64,000 nt of DNA. It comes from Prochilodus magdalenae (lineage: Eukaryota; Chordata; Actinopteri; Characiformes; Prochilodontidae). The notes beneath the pieces were generated by a model. That model worked only from the letters and a program-made list of their open reading frames with translations, made no database searches and had not been told where the DNA came from. The stretch is taken from positions 15,001 to 79,000 of the forward strand of contig JAMWET010007193.1 of assembly GCA_024036415.1 (NCBI GenBank), read 5' to 3'. The position numbers were made by a program, and so were the translations under genes. The stretch's first letter is position 1. The number at the start of each line of letters is the position of its first letter. This document shows, piece by piece, positions 44,300 to 55,811 of this stretch.

Positions 44300-45075
44300 A
44301 GTGACTTTTGACCATAGCTGTTCAACCACACTGACTGAAAACATGAAACCCGTCGTCCATTAAACAGATGCACAAATAGCTGCACCCAGAAGCAATCAAC
44401 CAACAGGAATGAGACTTAGGGACGGGCCTTATTGCTGTAGCTGACTCAGCACCTACAACTGTTGGACATTCAGCGAGCAGTGGTGCCCTCCATGAGTCAT
44501 CCTGTTGGTGCGGATGCACCACGCAGAACTACATGCACACAGACCGTTACCATGACTGTCCTTAACACCACGTCTCCGTCACCAAAGACTGCAGTGGTGT
44601 CGTACCAGACTGTCATGGAGTGACTCAGAATGGCAGTGGGTCATCTTCAGTGACGAGTCCCGCTTTAGTCTTGGTGGAGACGCCCAACGAATCCGTGTGT
44701 GGAGGCACCGTGGTCAGCGCCAAGATGAACGGTTTGTCATCACACGTCCAGAAGGCCTGGTGTCCCTCCACCTCCACCCCTACTGCACCATCTGCAGGAA
44801 CTGTGTGAGGATGTTCAAGCTGCATGGGATGGATTATCACAGGACACCATTAGGAACCTCTACAGCTCCATACCGAGACGTCTGGCGTGTTGGGTTAGCC
44901 AACACGGCGGCCCAACGCCATACTGAGAGACAGACTTCTGTATGTGTAGCTCAATAAATATTGATCATATCAGTCTAAATTTATCATCAGTTATTGATCC
45001 TGGTCACCTTTATCTTCCTTCCCAACACACCTGCACTCCCACACCTCCTTCTTTTGCTGATGAATGTATTTGGAA
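44300..45075 (+). mobile_element. Tc1-like deletion family, copy B (best preserved)
   Basis: The plus strand preserves the catalytic entry, the shared internal deletion and the carboxy-terminus, then the 3' end CTGGTCACCTTTATCTTCCT continuing to about 45075 in parallel with copy C. The 5' terminal repeat was not recognised. Confidence 0.82.
44580..44955 (+). pseudogene. Tc1-like transposase remnant (copy B)
   Basis: In one frame: HQRLQWCRTRLSWSDSEWQW, VIFSDESRFSLGGDAQRIRV and WRHRGQRQDERFV, containing the first catalytic aspartate in FSDES. The sequence then jumps to HLQELCEDVQAAWDGLSQDT and IRNLYSSIPRRLACWVSQHG, GPTPY-stop, in another frame. The jump removes the second aspartate and the glutamate. 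The 86-codon frame at 44697-44957 reads across the jump in a third register and is not meaningful. Confidence 0.85.
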
Positions 45076-46843
45076 TTGGCTTGTACAGTTCCCACACAGT
45101 ACAGTTTTGGAGAAATGAGGTTTGTTTGCTGTTCTGTTGGTCCTTTTCGAGAAAACTGGGGCATTTGTCTACAACGACTCATCATTTACAAACTACAGTT
45201 TGTGAGGAAGCCATTCATTTCGGACTCACACAGGGGCAGCCTGCAGCATCTAAGGAACCCTGGAGATGTTATTGACCGGCACTTCTCTTCACTAGACATT
45301 CTCTGGTAGCTAATTGACCACTCAATACATCACTATACCCCGAGATGACACTTCTTATCTTTATGCTTGTGATTACTGTGCTTTCATTGGAAGCGATAGG
45401 GGGGCGTGTTCACGACGTGCGTCAGCAGCTCGATCCCCGTGTGTTGCTTGGCTGTAGTCGTGTGGCTGGCTGTGGTGGGGATGGGGGGAGCACAGATGGA
45501 CAACCAGACTGCAGTAACTGTCACGAAATGTTGGGGAGTGGGGGCTGGGAGGGTTGGAGTTTTAGTCAAAGCCCGAGTTGGTCACCATAGACCCTGGCTC
45601 CGATGCGTTTGGCAGTGTAATCTGATTGCTCTGAAAGGCATAAAACAACGACAACAACAAAAACACAACAAAACAAACTCGGTGGAGCTGAAGCAGATAA
45701 ACAAACCGTTAAACCAAAGCGAGGGACGGTGGGAGTTACAGAGAGTGGGCTTTGAATACCAATTGATGCAGCAATACCTGGAACCTTCTGGAGCAGAGCT
45801 GGACACGGCACAGGAAGACAGGACCAAGATAGAAATGAATGGCTGGGGAAGAACAGATGGAGAAGGAGATGGGGCAGAGGGAGAGAGACGGGGGTGTCCA
45901 AAGCTTATTGAGATGTCCGTCCAGGCCATTTTGTCCCTCTGTTGGCGAGATAATGAAGCCTCGCTGACGGCCCCATGCCACAGACGCAGCTTTCCCAGCA
46001 TGCAGTTCGAGCGCCCTAGCGCCCAGCATGTGTGAGACTCTGGCAGAGATAGCCCGGCAATGATCATCTCCTAATGCCACAGCCAATCACAGCTATCTGC
46101 GCCCGCCCCGCAGCCTGATCTCCGGGATCCGCGAGCAAACAGAACGTGGTGTGAGGCGGTGTCGCCGCAGTTACCCTGACAGCTGCAATTACTGCCTCGA
46201 AATGATCAAATCAATTTAGGCCTGTTTATCCAGGGCCTGCCGGAGACCTGCGTTTACGCCGGCAAGCGAGGGGAGAGGATGAGCGGAGGCTTACCGCCAG
46301 ACGCGCCGCAGACCCTCGCCAACGTGCACTATTACGACTCTTTACACCTCCGCTGCCTCGTTCCTGACAGGCAGATATGTTCGGCGAATAAATGATTTGC
46401 CCCTGGTTTGTATGCCTTGATGCGAGAGGATTACTCGGAAAAGCTTGAGGCCCGGCGCAATTGGAGAGGGCATAAGGGGGCGAAGGCTCAGCCTCTGTTG
46501 GAACATTGGGTCTCCTTGGGTTTTGTGTTCCTGTTGTTGGGAAATTATTATAGACAGACTCATTTCGAAAATGAGAAATGCAGTAAATCAAAGACATAGA
46601 GCACCAGTCATAAAACTGGACATGGCTACTCATGGAAGGTGTTCCTTATCCATATCCTCATCAAACTGTAAAACACCACTCATGGAATTACGCAGTCCAC
46701 CTTAAAAACCTCCATAATGGAACTTTACAGGGGCCAGATCACAATCCTGTGGTGCCCCAGGGCATTATGGCTACAGTGGCTTCACCAGTAGGGATTGAAC
46801 CCATGGCTTCTGAACGAATCATGTTTGATGATTATTGATAAAC
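45076..46843. other. Low-copy sequence, partly enhancer-like
   Basis: A 209-codon plus frame at 45406-46035 and overlapping minus frames have no domain signature and change composition midway, so I do not call a gene. 46060-46480 is GC-moderate with CCAATCACAG, CAGCTGCAATTACTGCC and GATCAAATCAATTTAGG, a candidate regulatory block. Confidence 0.35.
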
Positions 46844-47318
46844 TACACAGCCGAGTCACATTATTATGACCACCAGTCAATATCCAGAGTCACCGCCGTG
46901 TGCAGCCAGGACAGCAGCTACATGGGCTGGGAGTGCCTCAGCAAGGTTCTGGTAGGTTGTCATGGGAATCTGGAGCCATGCTGACCGCAGTGCATCCCAC
47001 ATCTGTTGGACGGTGCGTGGGGGAGGATCCATAGAGCGAACATGACGATCGAGTTGGTCCCACAGATGTTTGGTTGGGTTCAAGTACAGGGAACTACAGG
47101 ACCAGGGTAGTACTTGGAAGTCTTGGTCATGCTCTTCCAACTGGTGTCGGACATTTCTAGCTGGGTGACATTTGGCATTGTCTTGCTGGAAGATTCCATC
47201 CACCCCAGGGATGCAAGCATGGACCCAAATCAGATAATGCCACAAAAATGTGACCTCCTTCGTGAGCTACGTGCTGCTACTGTCGAAAGTAGGAAGTGGT
47301 CATAATAATGTGACTGTA
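46844..47318 (-). mobile_element. Tc1-like deletion element with recognisable ends
   Basis: The inverted terminal core GTCACATTATTATGACCAC is identical at 46855-46873 and, inverted, at 47296-47314. Between them the minus strand has a 5' leader, then the carboxy-terminal half of a transposase. About 470 bp remain of an expected ~1.3-1.6 kb, so the first half of the gene is deleted. Confidence 0.88.
46877..47245 (-). pseudogene. Tc1-like transposase, carboxy-terminal half, catalytic glutamate replaced
   Basis: The uninterrupted frame contains GIFQQDNAKCHPARNVRHQL (second catalytic aspartate in QQDNA), LNPTKHLWDQLDRHVR in the place of the family's LNPIEHLWD, and ends VAAVLAAHGGDSGY. The glutamate codon of the DDE triad reads as lysine. 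The first aspartate lies in the deleted part. The frame being open despite this suggests that decay is modest. Confidence 0.88.
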
Positions 47319-48514
47319 GGATTTGGGGAATTGGAGACCTCTCTGGTGGAAATATGCAACTGCACCCAACAAACATGTTACAAATCCCTGTTTTGTCCAG
47401 GGCACTGTGGGGTCGGTAACATACAGAGATAGAAGTGCATAGGTGTCATACAGGAAAGAAACAGAGAAACATTGATAACAACAAGTATACAAAGTATCTA
47501 GTACCACACTGTAAGAACCCAACTGTGGAGGGCACCAAAGGAAAGAACAAAACAAAGGACGAATGCCAGACTTCTCTGAAACAATGACGTACCTACCTAA
47601 ACTATAAAATGACCAGAAGCTAACTACTGTGAACCTCCCTGAAGAGCTTATGAACACAGCCCACACCAGTATGGAACCACCACCAGCCTGGACAGTGTCT
47701 TGTTGACACTTGGGGTCCATGGCCCCACGGGGTCTAGCCCTGTCATAGCCCCGTCATACTTGCCTAAGTTAAGCGCCACCCTTAACACACAAAGTGACTC
47801 GTCCGGGAAGTTGATTTCCATACTACATGAACGTCTCTCATTCCAGAAAAGTTTGGTTTCCCAGACTTTCCAAGCTCTACAATACACAGACCCACATCTC
47901 TCCCAATCACAAGGCTGCTTAAAGAAAGTATGAAGAAAAGTAAAATTTGCCACATAAAAAAACTTAACTTAATTTAGACGCCTCAATTAAGAATTCTGCA
48001 ATAGCCTATGGATATTAGGCTACTTAACTCCCTACTGAGCTGCAGTAATGATAACGCTCGCAGAAAGACAGCCGTAATGATGTGTTATAAAAACAGATGA
48101 GCCTGTCCTGCCAGCCGTGCACTGGGCGAAGGTAGTTGTGCCCCTCAGTGATTTCTTTTTGCCCCATTTGCCTAATTATTTCTGCGTCTCTCCTTTCAGG
48201 ACCAAACATTTCAGCTTCAACTACCTGCAGTCAGAAAATCCTACCTTTTAAAGTTTGGGATTTGGAGACCCCTCTGGTGGAGATGTGTAATTGCACACAT
48301 AAACGTTTTGTGAATGTGTGTTGTGCCTGTTTCCCTGAGCGGATGAATCTGATGATGATCTTCTAATGTCATTATACTGTTATCAGTGTGATGATTTGAG
48401 GCTTAACACTGAGCTTTCTTTGTCAGCATGTGCATAAGACGTTAACATGTAAATGTGCATGACGTGGTCCAGAAAACCCTCACAAAACCCAGCCTACCAC
48501 TTCTGTTCATTTCA
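47319..48514. other. Low-copy sequence with minor transposon and repeat fragments
   Basis: On the minus strand 47640-47722 encodes MDPKCQQDTVQAGGGSILVW, a Tc1-like catalytic-domain snippet. GGAATTGGAGACCTCTCTGG (47322-47341) recurs diverged at about 48255-48280, marking a dispersed repeat of ~55 bp. The rest is unrecognised. Confidence 0.45.
47640..47722 (-). pseudogene. Tc1-like transposase snippet
   Basis: Twenty-plus codons match the family block 'MDPxCQQGTVQAGGGSVMVWG', just after the first catalytic aspartate region, and comparable to EPSCQQGTSG in the 20.7-kb element. Too short to place further. Confidence 0.55.
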
Positions 48515-49895
48515 ACTAACACTGAAACCGCACTAACACTAAAACATTACTGACACTTAAACATCACTAACACTTAAATGCCACTTAAATGACTGCTAAC
48601 ACCTAAATCACCACTAACACTTAAAACACCTGTACACTGCTAATGCTTAACCCACCTCTAATGATTATTCATCACTAACACTTAAATTGCCACTAACATT
48701 CAAAAGGCTAATGCTTAAACACTACTAACACGTAAATCACCACTAACACGTCAACAACACTTATATCTAAACACAACTAACATTTAAATCAACACTACAA
48801 CATAAACATCACTAACACATAAATCACTGCTAACATTCAAATTACTGCTAACCACTTGAACACCACTAACACCTAAATCACTTAAACACCGCTAATGCTT
48901 AAATCATTGCTAACACACAAATCACCACTAACACTAACACCACTAACACTTAAATCACCACTAACACTAACACCACTAACACTTAAATCATCAGTAACAC
49001 CTAGACACATTTAGCACTCAAATCACCACTAACACTAACACCACTAACACTTAAATCACCACTAACACTAACACCACTAACACTTAAATCATCAGTAACA
49101 CCTAGACACATTTAGCACTCAAATCACCACTAACACTAAAACACCACTAACACTTAAATCACCTGTAACAGCTAAACACCTTTAACACTCAAATCACCAC
49201 TAACACCTAAATCACTTAAACACAGCTAATGCTTAAATCAGTACTAACAGTAAAATCACCACTAGTGATTACTCATCACTAACAATTGAGTCATCACTAA
49301 CACTTAAATCACCACTAACACTAAAACTGCTAATGGTTAAACACTACTAACATTTAAATCACCACTAAAACATAAACACCACTAACACATAAATCACTGC
49401 TAACCACTTGAACACCACTAACACTTAAATCACTGCTAACCACTTGAACACCACTAACACCTAAATCACTTGAACACCGCTAACGGTTAAGTCATTGCGA
49501 ACACATAAATCACCACTAACACTAAAACACCACTAACACCTAAACGCATTTAACATTCAAATCACCACTAACACCTAAACACCTTTAAGACTCAAATCAC
49601 CACTAACACTTAAATAACCACTAACACCTAAACACATTTTACATTCAAATCACCACTAACACTTAAATAACCACTAACACTTAAATAACCACTAACACCC
49701 AAATCACCACTAACACTTAAATAACCACTAACACCTAAACACCTTTAACACTCGAATCACCACTAACACTAAATCACCATTAACACCTAAACACCTTTAA
49801 GACTCAAATCACCACTAACACTTAAATAACCAATAACACCTAAACACCTTTAACATTGAAATCACCATTAACACTCAAATCACCACTAACACCTG
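48515..49895 (+). repeat. TAACACTTAAATCACCAC minisatellite, 1.4 kb
   Basis: An approximately 18-bp unit CACTAACACTTAAATCAC with 15-19-bp variants (CACCTAAACACCTTTAACA). A duplicated ~110-bp block with CATCAGTAACACCTAGACAC occurs at about 48990 and 49090. The plus strand is almost free of G throughout. Confidence 0.95.
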
Positions 49896-52019
49896 TAAGA
49901 ATGTTCCCCCACAGCAGCCAAATCGTTTAATTCCTTCCTTTTATATAAGATCTCGTTTATCAGATGTGATTTTACTTTTCTCCGGTAACATCACATAAAT
50001 TAGCGCAGTGTGGGCCTCCACCCTGTCCATCCTGCGTTCTCTGGCCTCCGCCTGGATTTTGCGAGTCAAATACAAATAAAGACTTCACACACACGCAAGT
50101 TCTACAATCACCGGTTATCACCTGACCCGCTGACGTATCTGCTCACAGGCTTGCAGTAGCCCAACACAAACCGGGCCTGTTTAGCTGGTTCGTTCCTCAC
50201 AGGCAGATGTGCTGTTTCAGCTACTCGATATGAGAAGATCACTAACCTCCTTAACCTGCAGGCTTAATGCATCAAGTGTTTACGAGAGCGAAGAAAGACA
50301 GCCTGGTTCCCTTGGGTTCGAGTAATCGTAATCTCAGATCCATCAACCAACAGGAAATCTCCTCCACAAATAAACCCTTATTACGTTCGGAATAATGAAA
50401 GGTCTGTTTAGGAGTTACAGTTGGGAAATGGGCGATTATTTGATCGGGGCTCGTCAGCGGGAGATGGTTAATTCATCAGGCGGCTAAATCAATGCGGTGT
50501 ATTAGCTTTATGAGCCACAGGACCGGATGGAACTGGCTGTTGTAGAGCGGGTCGCGGAGAGAAACACGGCAAGACGGACGTGTCCTTCTCAGAGGCTTCG
50601 TTTGACTGACAGGATCATGATCAGGCAAGTGTGGAACAGAGGGGCCGAGGAGAAAAACGGACTGGACGTTAGGGGACAGTAAATCACCCGCATGAACACC
50701 TCCAACCCTCCCCCCCAACGCACAGGTGGAGTGTCAGAAGCCTAAGCTTCCAGAAGGAAATTGATCTGGGTGTTTTTGTATATCCGGCTGGTCTGGGACT
50801 CGGCAGCTTGGTGGCGCAGTAGAGGAGCGTTTATATATTTATATATTTATTTCTTTTGCTAATCAGGGAGCTAGGTAAACAGCGCGCGAGACTGACAGCC
50901 TCGGCTCCGGGAATATAATCGACGTGGCTTAAGGGCTCAGGCTTTTCAGACGATACAATTTGTGGAGAGCAATGGTGTAAATCACAATTAAATCTGAGAG
51001 CATGGAGGCCCGGTGACGCCCCACTTCAGGGAGCCGAGGCCCATGCTTGGAATATATTGATGGGATTTTAAAGGGGGGCCGGTGCACTTGGGAGGGGCTT
51101 TTGGCTCACGGGGAGAAAAAAGAATGAACACGGATGACTGCCAAACTTCTGTTTCCCCTGGCAACGGACCCACGGAGGCGAGGAGAGGTACTTGAGGCTG
51201 GCTCGGCTGAAAGTGTTTAATGACGGGGTTTCCGTCGTTCCGGGCGAAATTCAGAGAGATGCCCACTTCAGTTCGCCACGGAGGTGACGGCCGAGTACCG
51301 TGTCACGCTGCCAGCGGATGCTGCGAGAATAAATTGGGTTGGCATCTACGGGCAACGTCACAAGCACCGCATGGTTGTGTGTTGGGATGTATGGCAATGT
51401 CAGTAGATACCAGTAGGTCCCGGGTTTGGCACTGACATTACAGCCTACACAGGGTGACATTTAGCAACTGTAGGGATGAGATGCTATCAGCTACTGAGCA
51501 TGTCAGTGGCAATCTGAGCTAGGAGCGTCTTCTGCTTTTCTTCACTAAGCGGAAAAATAGGAAGCTGCAAGAGCCGAGAGATGATATCCTGCTATCCAAC
51601 ATGCCGAGACACCTGGGTTTCGGTCCAGACTGAGCATTTGTCCTTGTTGGTTTGCGGTATCTTAAGATTTTAAAGACTTTATCCCACTTAGGATGGGATT
51701 AGCTGTAAATGGGAAGGTGGAATAATGTACTTTTACCGCTGGACGTTTGGAAAAATGATGACAGATTCCCATGGGATAAGAAATCTCAGCATGGGATAGG
51801 AGTGGCTACTCGATTTATGCAGTACGTTCGCCTCCAAAAAACGACATACGATGTTAAACATGGCGCCAACCAAAGGTAAAGAAAAGATGCAACTGGGCAA
51901 GGTCCGAAACTGGGCCGAACGTTGTTTCCAAAACGGTTCAAACCAATGGAGGCCATATTTCAGGAGGTTTGCACACAGACTCAAACAACCCAAGCTACCT
52001 GTTCCCTGCACAATGAATC
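49896..52019. other. Low-copy block, candidate regulatory DNA
   Basis: Two kilobases without a recognised repeat. 50110-50500 and 50780-51360 are GC-moderate and contain GGTTAATTCATC, CTAAATCAATGC, TTAATGCATC and TAAATCACAATTAAATC words. TTTATATATTTATATATTTATTT lies at about 50831. Frames are short on both strands. Confidence 0.4.
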
Positions 52020-52540
52020 TACACTCATCATCAAAAGAACAGCTGCACCCAGATAGAGGTGTGGGAGTGCGGTGGTGTTGGGAAGGAAGATAAAGGTGAC
52101 CAGGATCAATAACTGATGCTAAATTTAGACTGATATGATCAATATTTATTGAGCTACACATACAGAAGTCTGTCTCTCAGTATGGCATCGGGCCACTGTG
52201 TTTGCTAACCCAACATGCCAGACGTCTCGGTATGGAGCTGTAGAGGTTCCTAATGGTGTCCTGTGATAATCCATCCTATGCAGCTTGAACATCCTCACAC
52301 AGTTCCTGCAGATGGTGCGGTAGGGGTGGAGTGACACCAGACCTTCTGAACGCGTGACACGTGATAACAAACTGTTCATCTTGGTGCTGACTACGCCACG
52401 GATTCCTTGGTCGTCTCCACCAAAACTAAAGCGGGACTCGAAGATGGCGTGGTCTTAACGGCAGTCATCGTAACGGTCCTGCATCTTGCAGCTGTCTGCC
52501 TTTGGAGCTAGCACTACCAGGATGACTCAGGGCGGGCACA
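52020..52540 (-). mobile_element. Tc1-like deletion family, copy C
   Basis: The minus strand repeats copy B: GACCGTTACGATGACTG, a shorter catalytic entry (GAGTCCCGCTTTAGTTTTGG), the identical deletion junction, CAGGAACTGTGTGAGGATGT, and the carboxy-terminus with CTGGTCACCTTTATCTTCCT. A further deletion just before the SDESRF block is private to this copy. Confidence 0.8.
52146..52379 (-). pseudogene. Tc1-like transposase remnant (copy C)
   Basis: A 77-codon frame reads across the deletion junction in a non-native register (TICRNCVRMFKLHRMDYHRT). In the native register the carboxy-terminal block corresponds to copy B's RNLYSSIPRR. Catalytic residues two and three are absent. Confidence 0.65.
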
Positions 52541-53429
52541 CTGGGTGTCGGAAAGACATTACCCCACCTCCCTATGAAAACCAATTCCATCCCAAGTAGG
52601 TTTAATTTCAGATAAACACCACCAGTGCGACCACATTCCTAGCCTACATCTGGAAAACTGCTAAAGCCTGCGGAAGTTACTTGTTGTGATGTCAGCGCTC
52701 AGGATCGCTCAAACAATGCTTTGCTTTAGCATGCTCACTCAGTCCTCCTGAATTCTGGTCCTGAAGGCACCCTGCCCTGCACATTATAATGCTTTCCCTG
52801 GTCCCAACACACCCGAATCGATTCATCAGCTCATTAACAAGCCCTTTCGGAGTTGCAGGGATGGGTGTTAAAGCAGGGAGTCCACTAAAACATGCAGGGC
52901 AGGGTTTTGAGAACTGAGAAGCACTGAGTTAGCATGCTAAAGGGCACATGGCTAACAGAAACGACAGGAAACGCACTATACCATGGTTCTACGCCAAGTT
53001 TATATCTAGTAGAACCAATCATTTCACCAATCTACGATAGGCCCAGGCTTCTCAAAACACCATTCTGCAATGCAACGTTTGCATGGCCAGCCGATCAGCT
53101 CAATGAGTGCACTGCATCTGAGTAATCGGCTCCTCATGGTTCCTCCACTTCTGCTGAGAGTGGCCACTTATAGTGTGAGTTTGACGCACATCCGAGTAGC
53201 GGGGGCGAGTTAAATAAGATACTGGAATGGGAGCCTGCTCTTTATGTCAAGGGAGCCACTTGCAGTCATCACAGGCTGGGCAAGCAGCGGCAAACAAACC
53301 ACAGTGGACAGGAAGACGAGCACAGACCTCTAAAGTAGGGCCAAACTGAGGCAAATATACAGACTGGACGGGCCCCAGACTGGAGCCCATACGTAGAGTC
53401 CCCAGATGACACTTTAGGCTTGTTCGACT
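52541..53429. other. Low-copy sequence
   Basis: Nothing recognised. Frames of 60-80 codons are unremarkable. Confidence 0.4.
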
Positions 53430-53990
53430 TAATACGGTGCTGTGCAGAAGGCTTGCCGCCGGGCTCGGTACAGCCACTGGCACATCACAATGACATTCAC
53501 CATTATAATCTCGTGGGAGCCAGCTGGCTGCAGCTTTCAGAGCCAGGTGCCACAGTTGCTGTTCTCCCGGCTACATAAGCTGAGAGGTAGCTTGATGATG
53601 ACAGAGCCTAGTGGACGACAGAGCCCATGTGTACAGCGAATATGACATGCCACATCAACTCCTTTGCAGTTCCCCCAGGTCCGCAGTGGAGAGCACCCTT
53701 GTGTGGCAGCTACACAGTTATGCAACGGAAGACCATCCAATGGCTGGTGAAAACTGCCCAGTCCATCACAGCATCGGTCCTCCCACCCATACAGGACATT
53801 TGGGTGCATCACCTTTGACCTCACAAACCCTAGCCACTTCCTGTTCCACCCATTGCCATCTAGGGAGAGATATCAGAACCTTCAGGTTCAAGAATTAATC
53901 TACCTTTGAGCTGTCCAGCTGGTCACACCCACATCACCCTCCAGGTCATGAGTACAAATCCCACTTCCAACTCTCTCCGTGTTATGACTG
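53430..53990 (+). mobile_element. LINE ORF2 carboxy-terminal remnant
   Basis: Plus-strand pieces in shifting frames include MQRKTIQWLVKTAQSITASV, LPPIQDIWVHHL and HPLPS/GRDIRTFRFKN. They correspond to the end of L2/Rex-like LINE proteins ('RTIQWLxxTAQxITGxxLPxxxDxY ... HPLFxLLPSGRRYRxLRxRTxRxxNSFFP'). Several stops and frameshifts make it non-functional. The endonuclease and polymerase core are absent. Confidence 0.55.
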
Positions 53991-54117
53991 ACTGATTTCT
54001 TATATTCTAGGACTGAACACTGCAACAAACATTCATGACATTGCTTACCTAACACTTAAGTGTAACCTACACACTGGACCTGCCTCTGAGAATGCCACAC
54101 ACAGTTTACACACTTTT
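53991..54117. other. Short low-copy spacer
   Basis: Nothing recognised. Confidence 0.4.
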
Positions 54118-54170
54118 GCACCAAGAAAAGTGGATATCGCCAAAGTAAACTCCCTCTAGACCTCCACTGA
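54118..54170 (-). repeat. Left flank of the 47-bp array
   Basis: Reverse-complemented, this matches 116-200, with CAGTGGAGGTCTA and GTTTACTTTGGCGATATCC. A diverged, inverted relative of the right flank lies at 55345-55395. Confidence 0.65.
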
Positions 54171-55215
54171 AGTACCAGTACTAAAGTATGTACCTTTAGA
54201 TGTACTTAAGTATGGAGAGTACCAGTACTAAAGTACGTACCTTCAGATGTACTAAAGTATGGAGAGTACCAGTACTAAAGTATGTACCTTCAGATGTACT
54301 TAAGTATGGAGAGTACCAGTACTAAAGTATGTACCTTCAGATGTACTTAAGTATGGAGAGTACCAGTACTAAAGGATGTACCTTCAGATGTACTTAAGTA
54401 TGGAGAGTAACAGTACTAAAGTATGTACCTTCAGATGTACTTAGGGTATGGAGTGTAGCAGTACTAAAGTATGTACCTTCAGATGTACTTAAGTATGGAG
54501 AGTACCAGTACTAAAGTATGTACCTTCAGATGTACTTAAGTATGGAGAGTACCAGTACTAAAGGATGTACCTTCAGATGTACTTAAGTATGGAGAGTACC
54601 AGTACTAAAGTATTTACCTTCAGATGTACTTAAGTATGGAGAGTACCAGTACTAAAGTATGTACCTTCAGATGTACTTAAGTATGGAGAGTAACAGTACT
54701 AAAGTATGTACCTTCAGATGTACTTAGGGTATGGAGTGTAGCAGTACTAAAGTATGTACCTTCAGATGTACTTAAGTATGGAGAGTACCAGTACTAAAGT
54801 ATGTACCTTCAGATGTACTTAAGTATGGAGAGTACCAGTACTAAAGTATGTACCTTCAGATGTACTTAAGTATGGAGAGTACCAGTACTAAAGTAAGTAC
54901 GTTCAGATGTACTTAAGTATGGAGAGTAACAGTACTAAAAGATGTACCTTCAGATGTACTTAAGTATGGAGAGTAACAGTACTAAAGTATGTACCTTCAG
55001 ATGTACTTAGGGTATGGAGTGTAGCAGTACTAAAGTATGTACCTTCAGATGTACTTAAGTATGGAGAGTACCAGTACTAAAGTATGTACCTTCAGATGTA
55101 CTGAAGTATGGAGAGTACCAGTACTAAAGTATGTACCTTCAGATGTACTGAAGTATGGAGAGTAACAGTACTAAAGTATGTACCTTCAGATGTACTGAAG
55201 TATGGAGAGTAACAG
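54171..55215 (+). repeat. 47-bp satellite, about 22 units with a 283-bp higher-order repeat
   Basis: The unit is GTACCTTCAGATGTACTTAA then GTATGGAGAGTACCAGTACTAAAGTAT. The variant TTAGGGTATGGAGTGTAGCA occurs at 54441, 54724 and 55007, exactly 283 bp apart. This reveals a six-unit higher-order repeat present at least three times. The unit contains a 10-bp palindrome, TACTTAAGTA. Confidence 0.97.
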
Positions 55216-55811
55216 GAGCATGGTTTATTAGGGCTCTAATGTTCTATTATCATTTCTGGAACAGGACTCTTCATCAGCTCAGTGTAGGTGAAGAGACTCT
55301 AGTGTCTCTCAGTCCACCAGTCTTTAATAGCTTCTACATGTACCGAAGGAGTGTTTCACCTTGGGGATCTACTTTAACTCAACTACATGCTTTTCTTCTA
55401 CACGTTTCTTCAGACTGATGAAGAATAAGCTGTAAATGGTTTCATATAGCACCACTGGGCCATTCTCGAAAAGACCTCTGGAGATATTGATAAATGATGT
55501 CCATTGTTGTTACTCAAGAGCCATTGAAGGACCATACGTTTCTATTAAGGGCAGTTTTAAACCAGTAGAGCCCGCAAGAGTTTCATGTTTGTTGTGACAC
55601 ATGAGTAAAAAATGGTGGATGTGTAATTTGTGCATATGGCTGGTTGCTAGTGGCAAAAAATAGATTTGCACCAGAAAAGACATTCGGGTTTATGTTTTGC
55701 CGTAAAACACACTGCTCACATTGAGATCTCTTCATTAACTTTGAATTATACAAGCCCCATCAGAGTGGAGCCAATATAGCTCAAAATGCAAGACATAAGC
55801 AAGAAGCAGGT
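55216..55811. other. Right flank and low-copy sequence
   Basis: 55340-55400 carries TTTCACCTTGGGGATCTAC, the inverted partner of the left flank. The rest is unrecognised. Confidence 0.5.

Noticed and set aside
45406..46035. 209-codon plus-strand open frame as a gene
   Set aside because: Minus-strand frames of 111-161 codons cover the same DNA, composition changes midway and no family motif is seen. Kept only as low-copy sequence.
48515..49895. Telomere-like repeat (TAACAC resembles TAACCC)
   Set aside because: The period is about 18 bp and the unit is TAACACTTAAATCACCAC. No run of TTAGGG or CCCTAA is present.
54441..55012. TTAGGG hexamers as interstitial telomere sequence
   Set aside because: Single TTAGGG words recur only because a variant satellite unit repeats every 283 bp. 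They are not in tandem.
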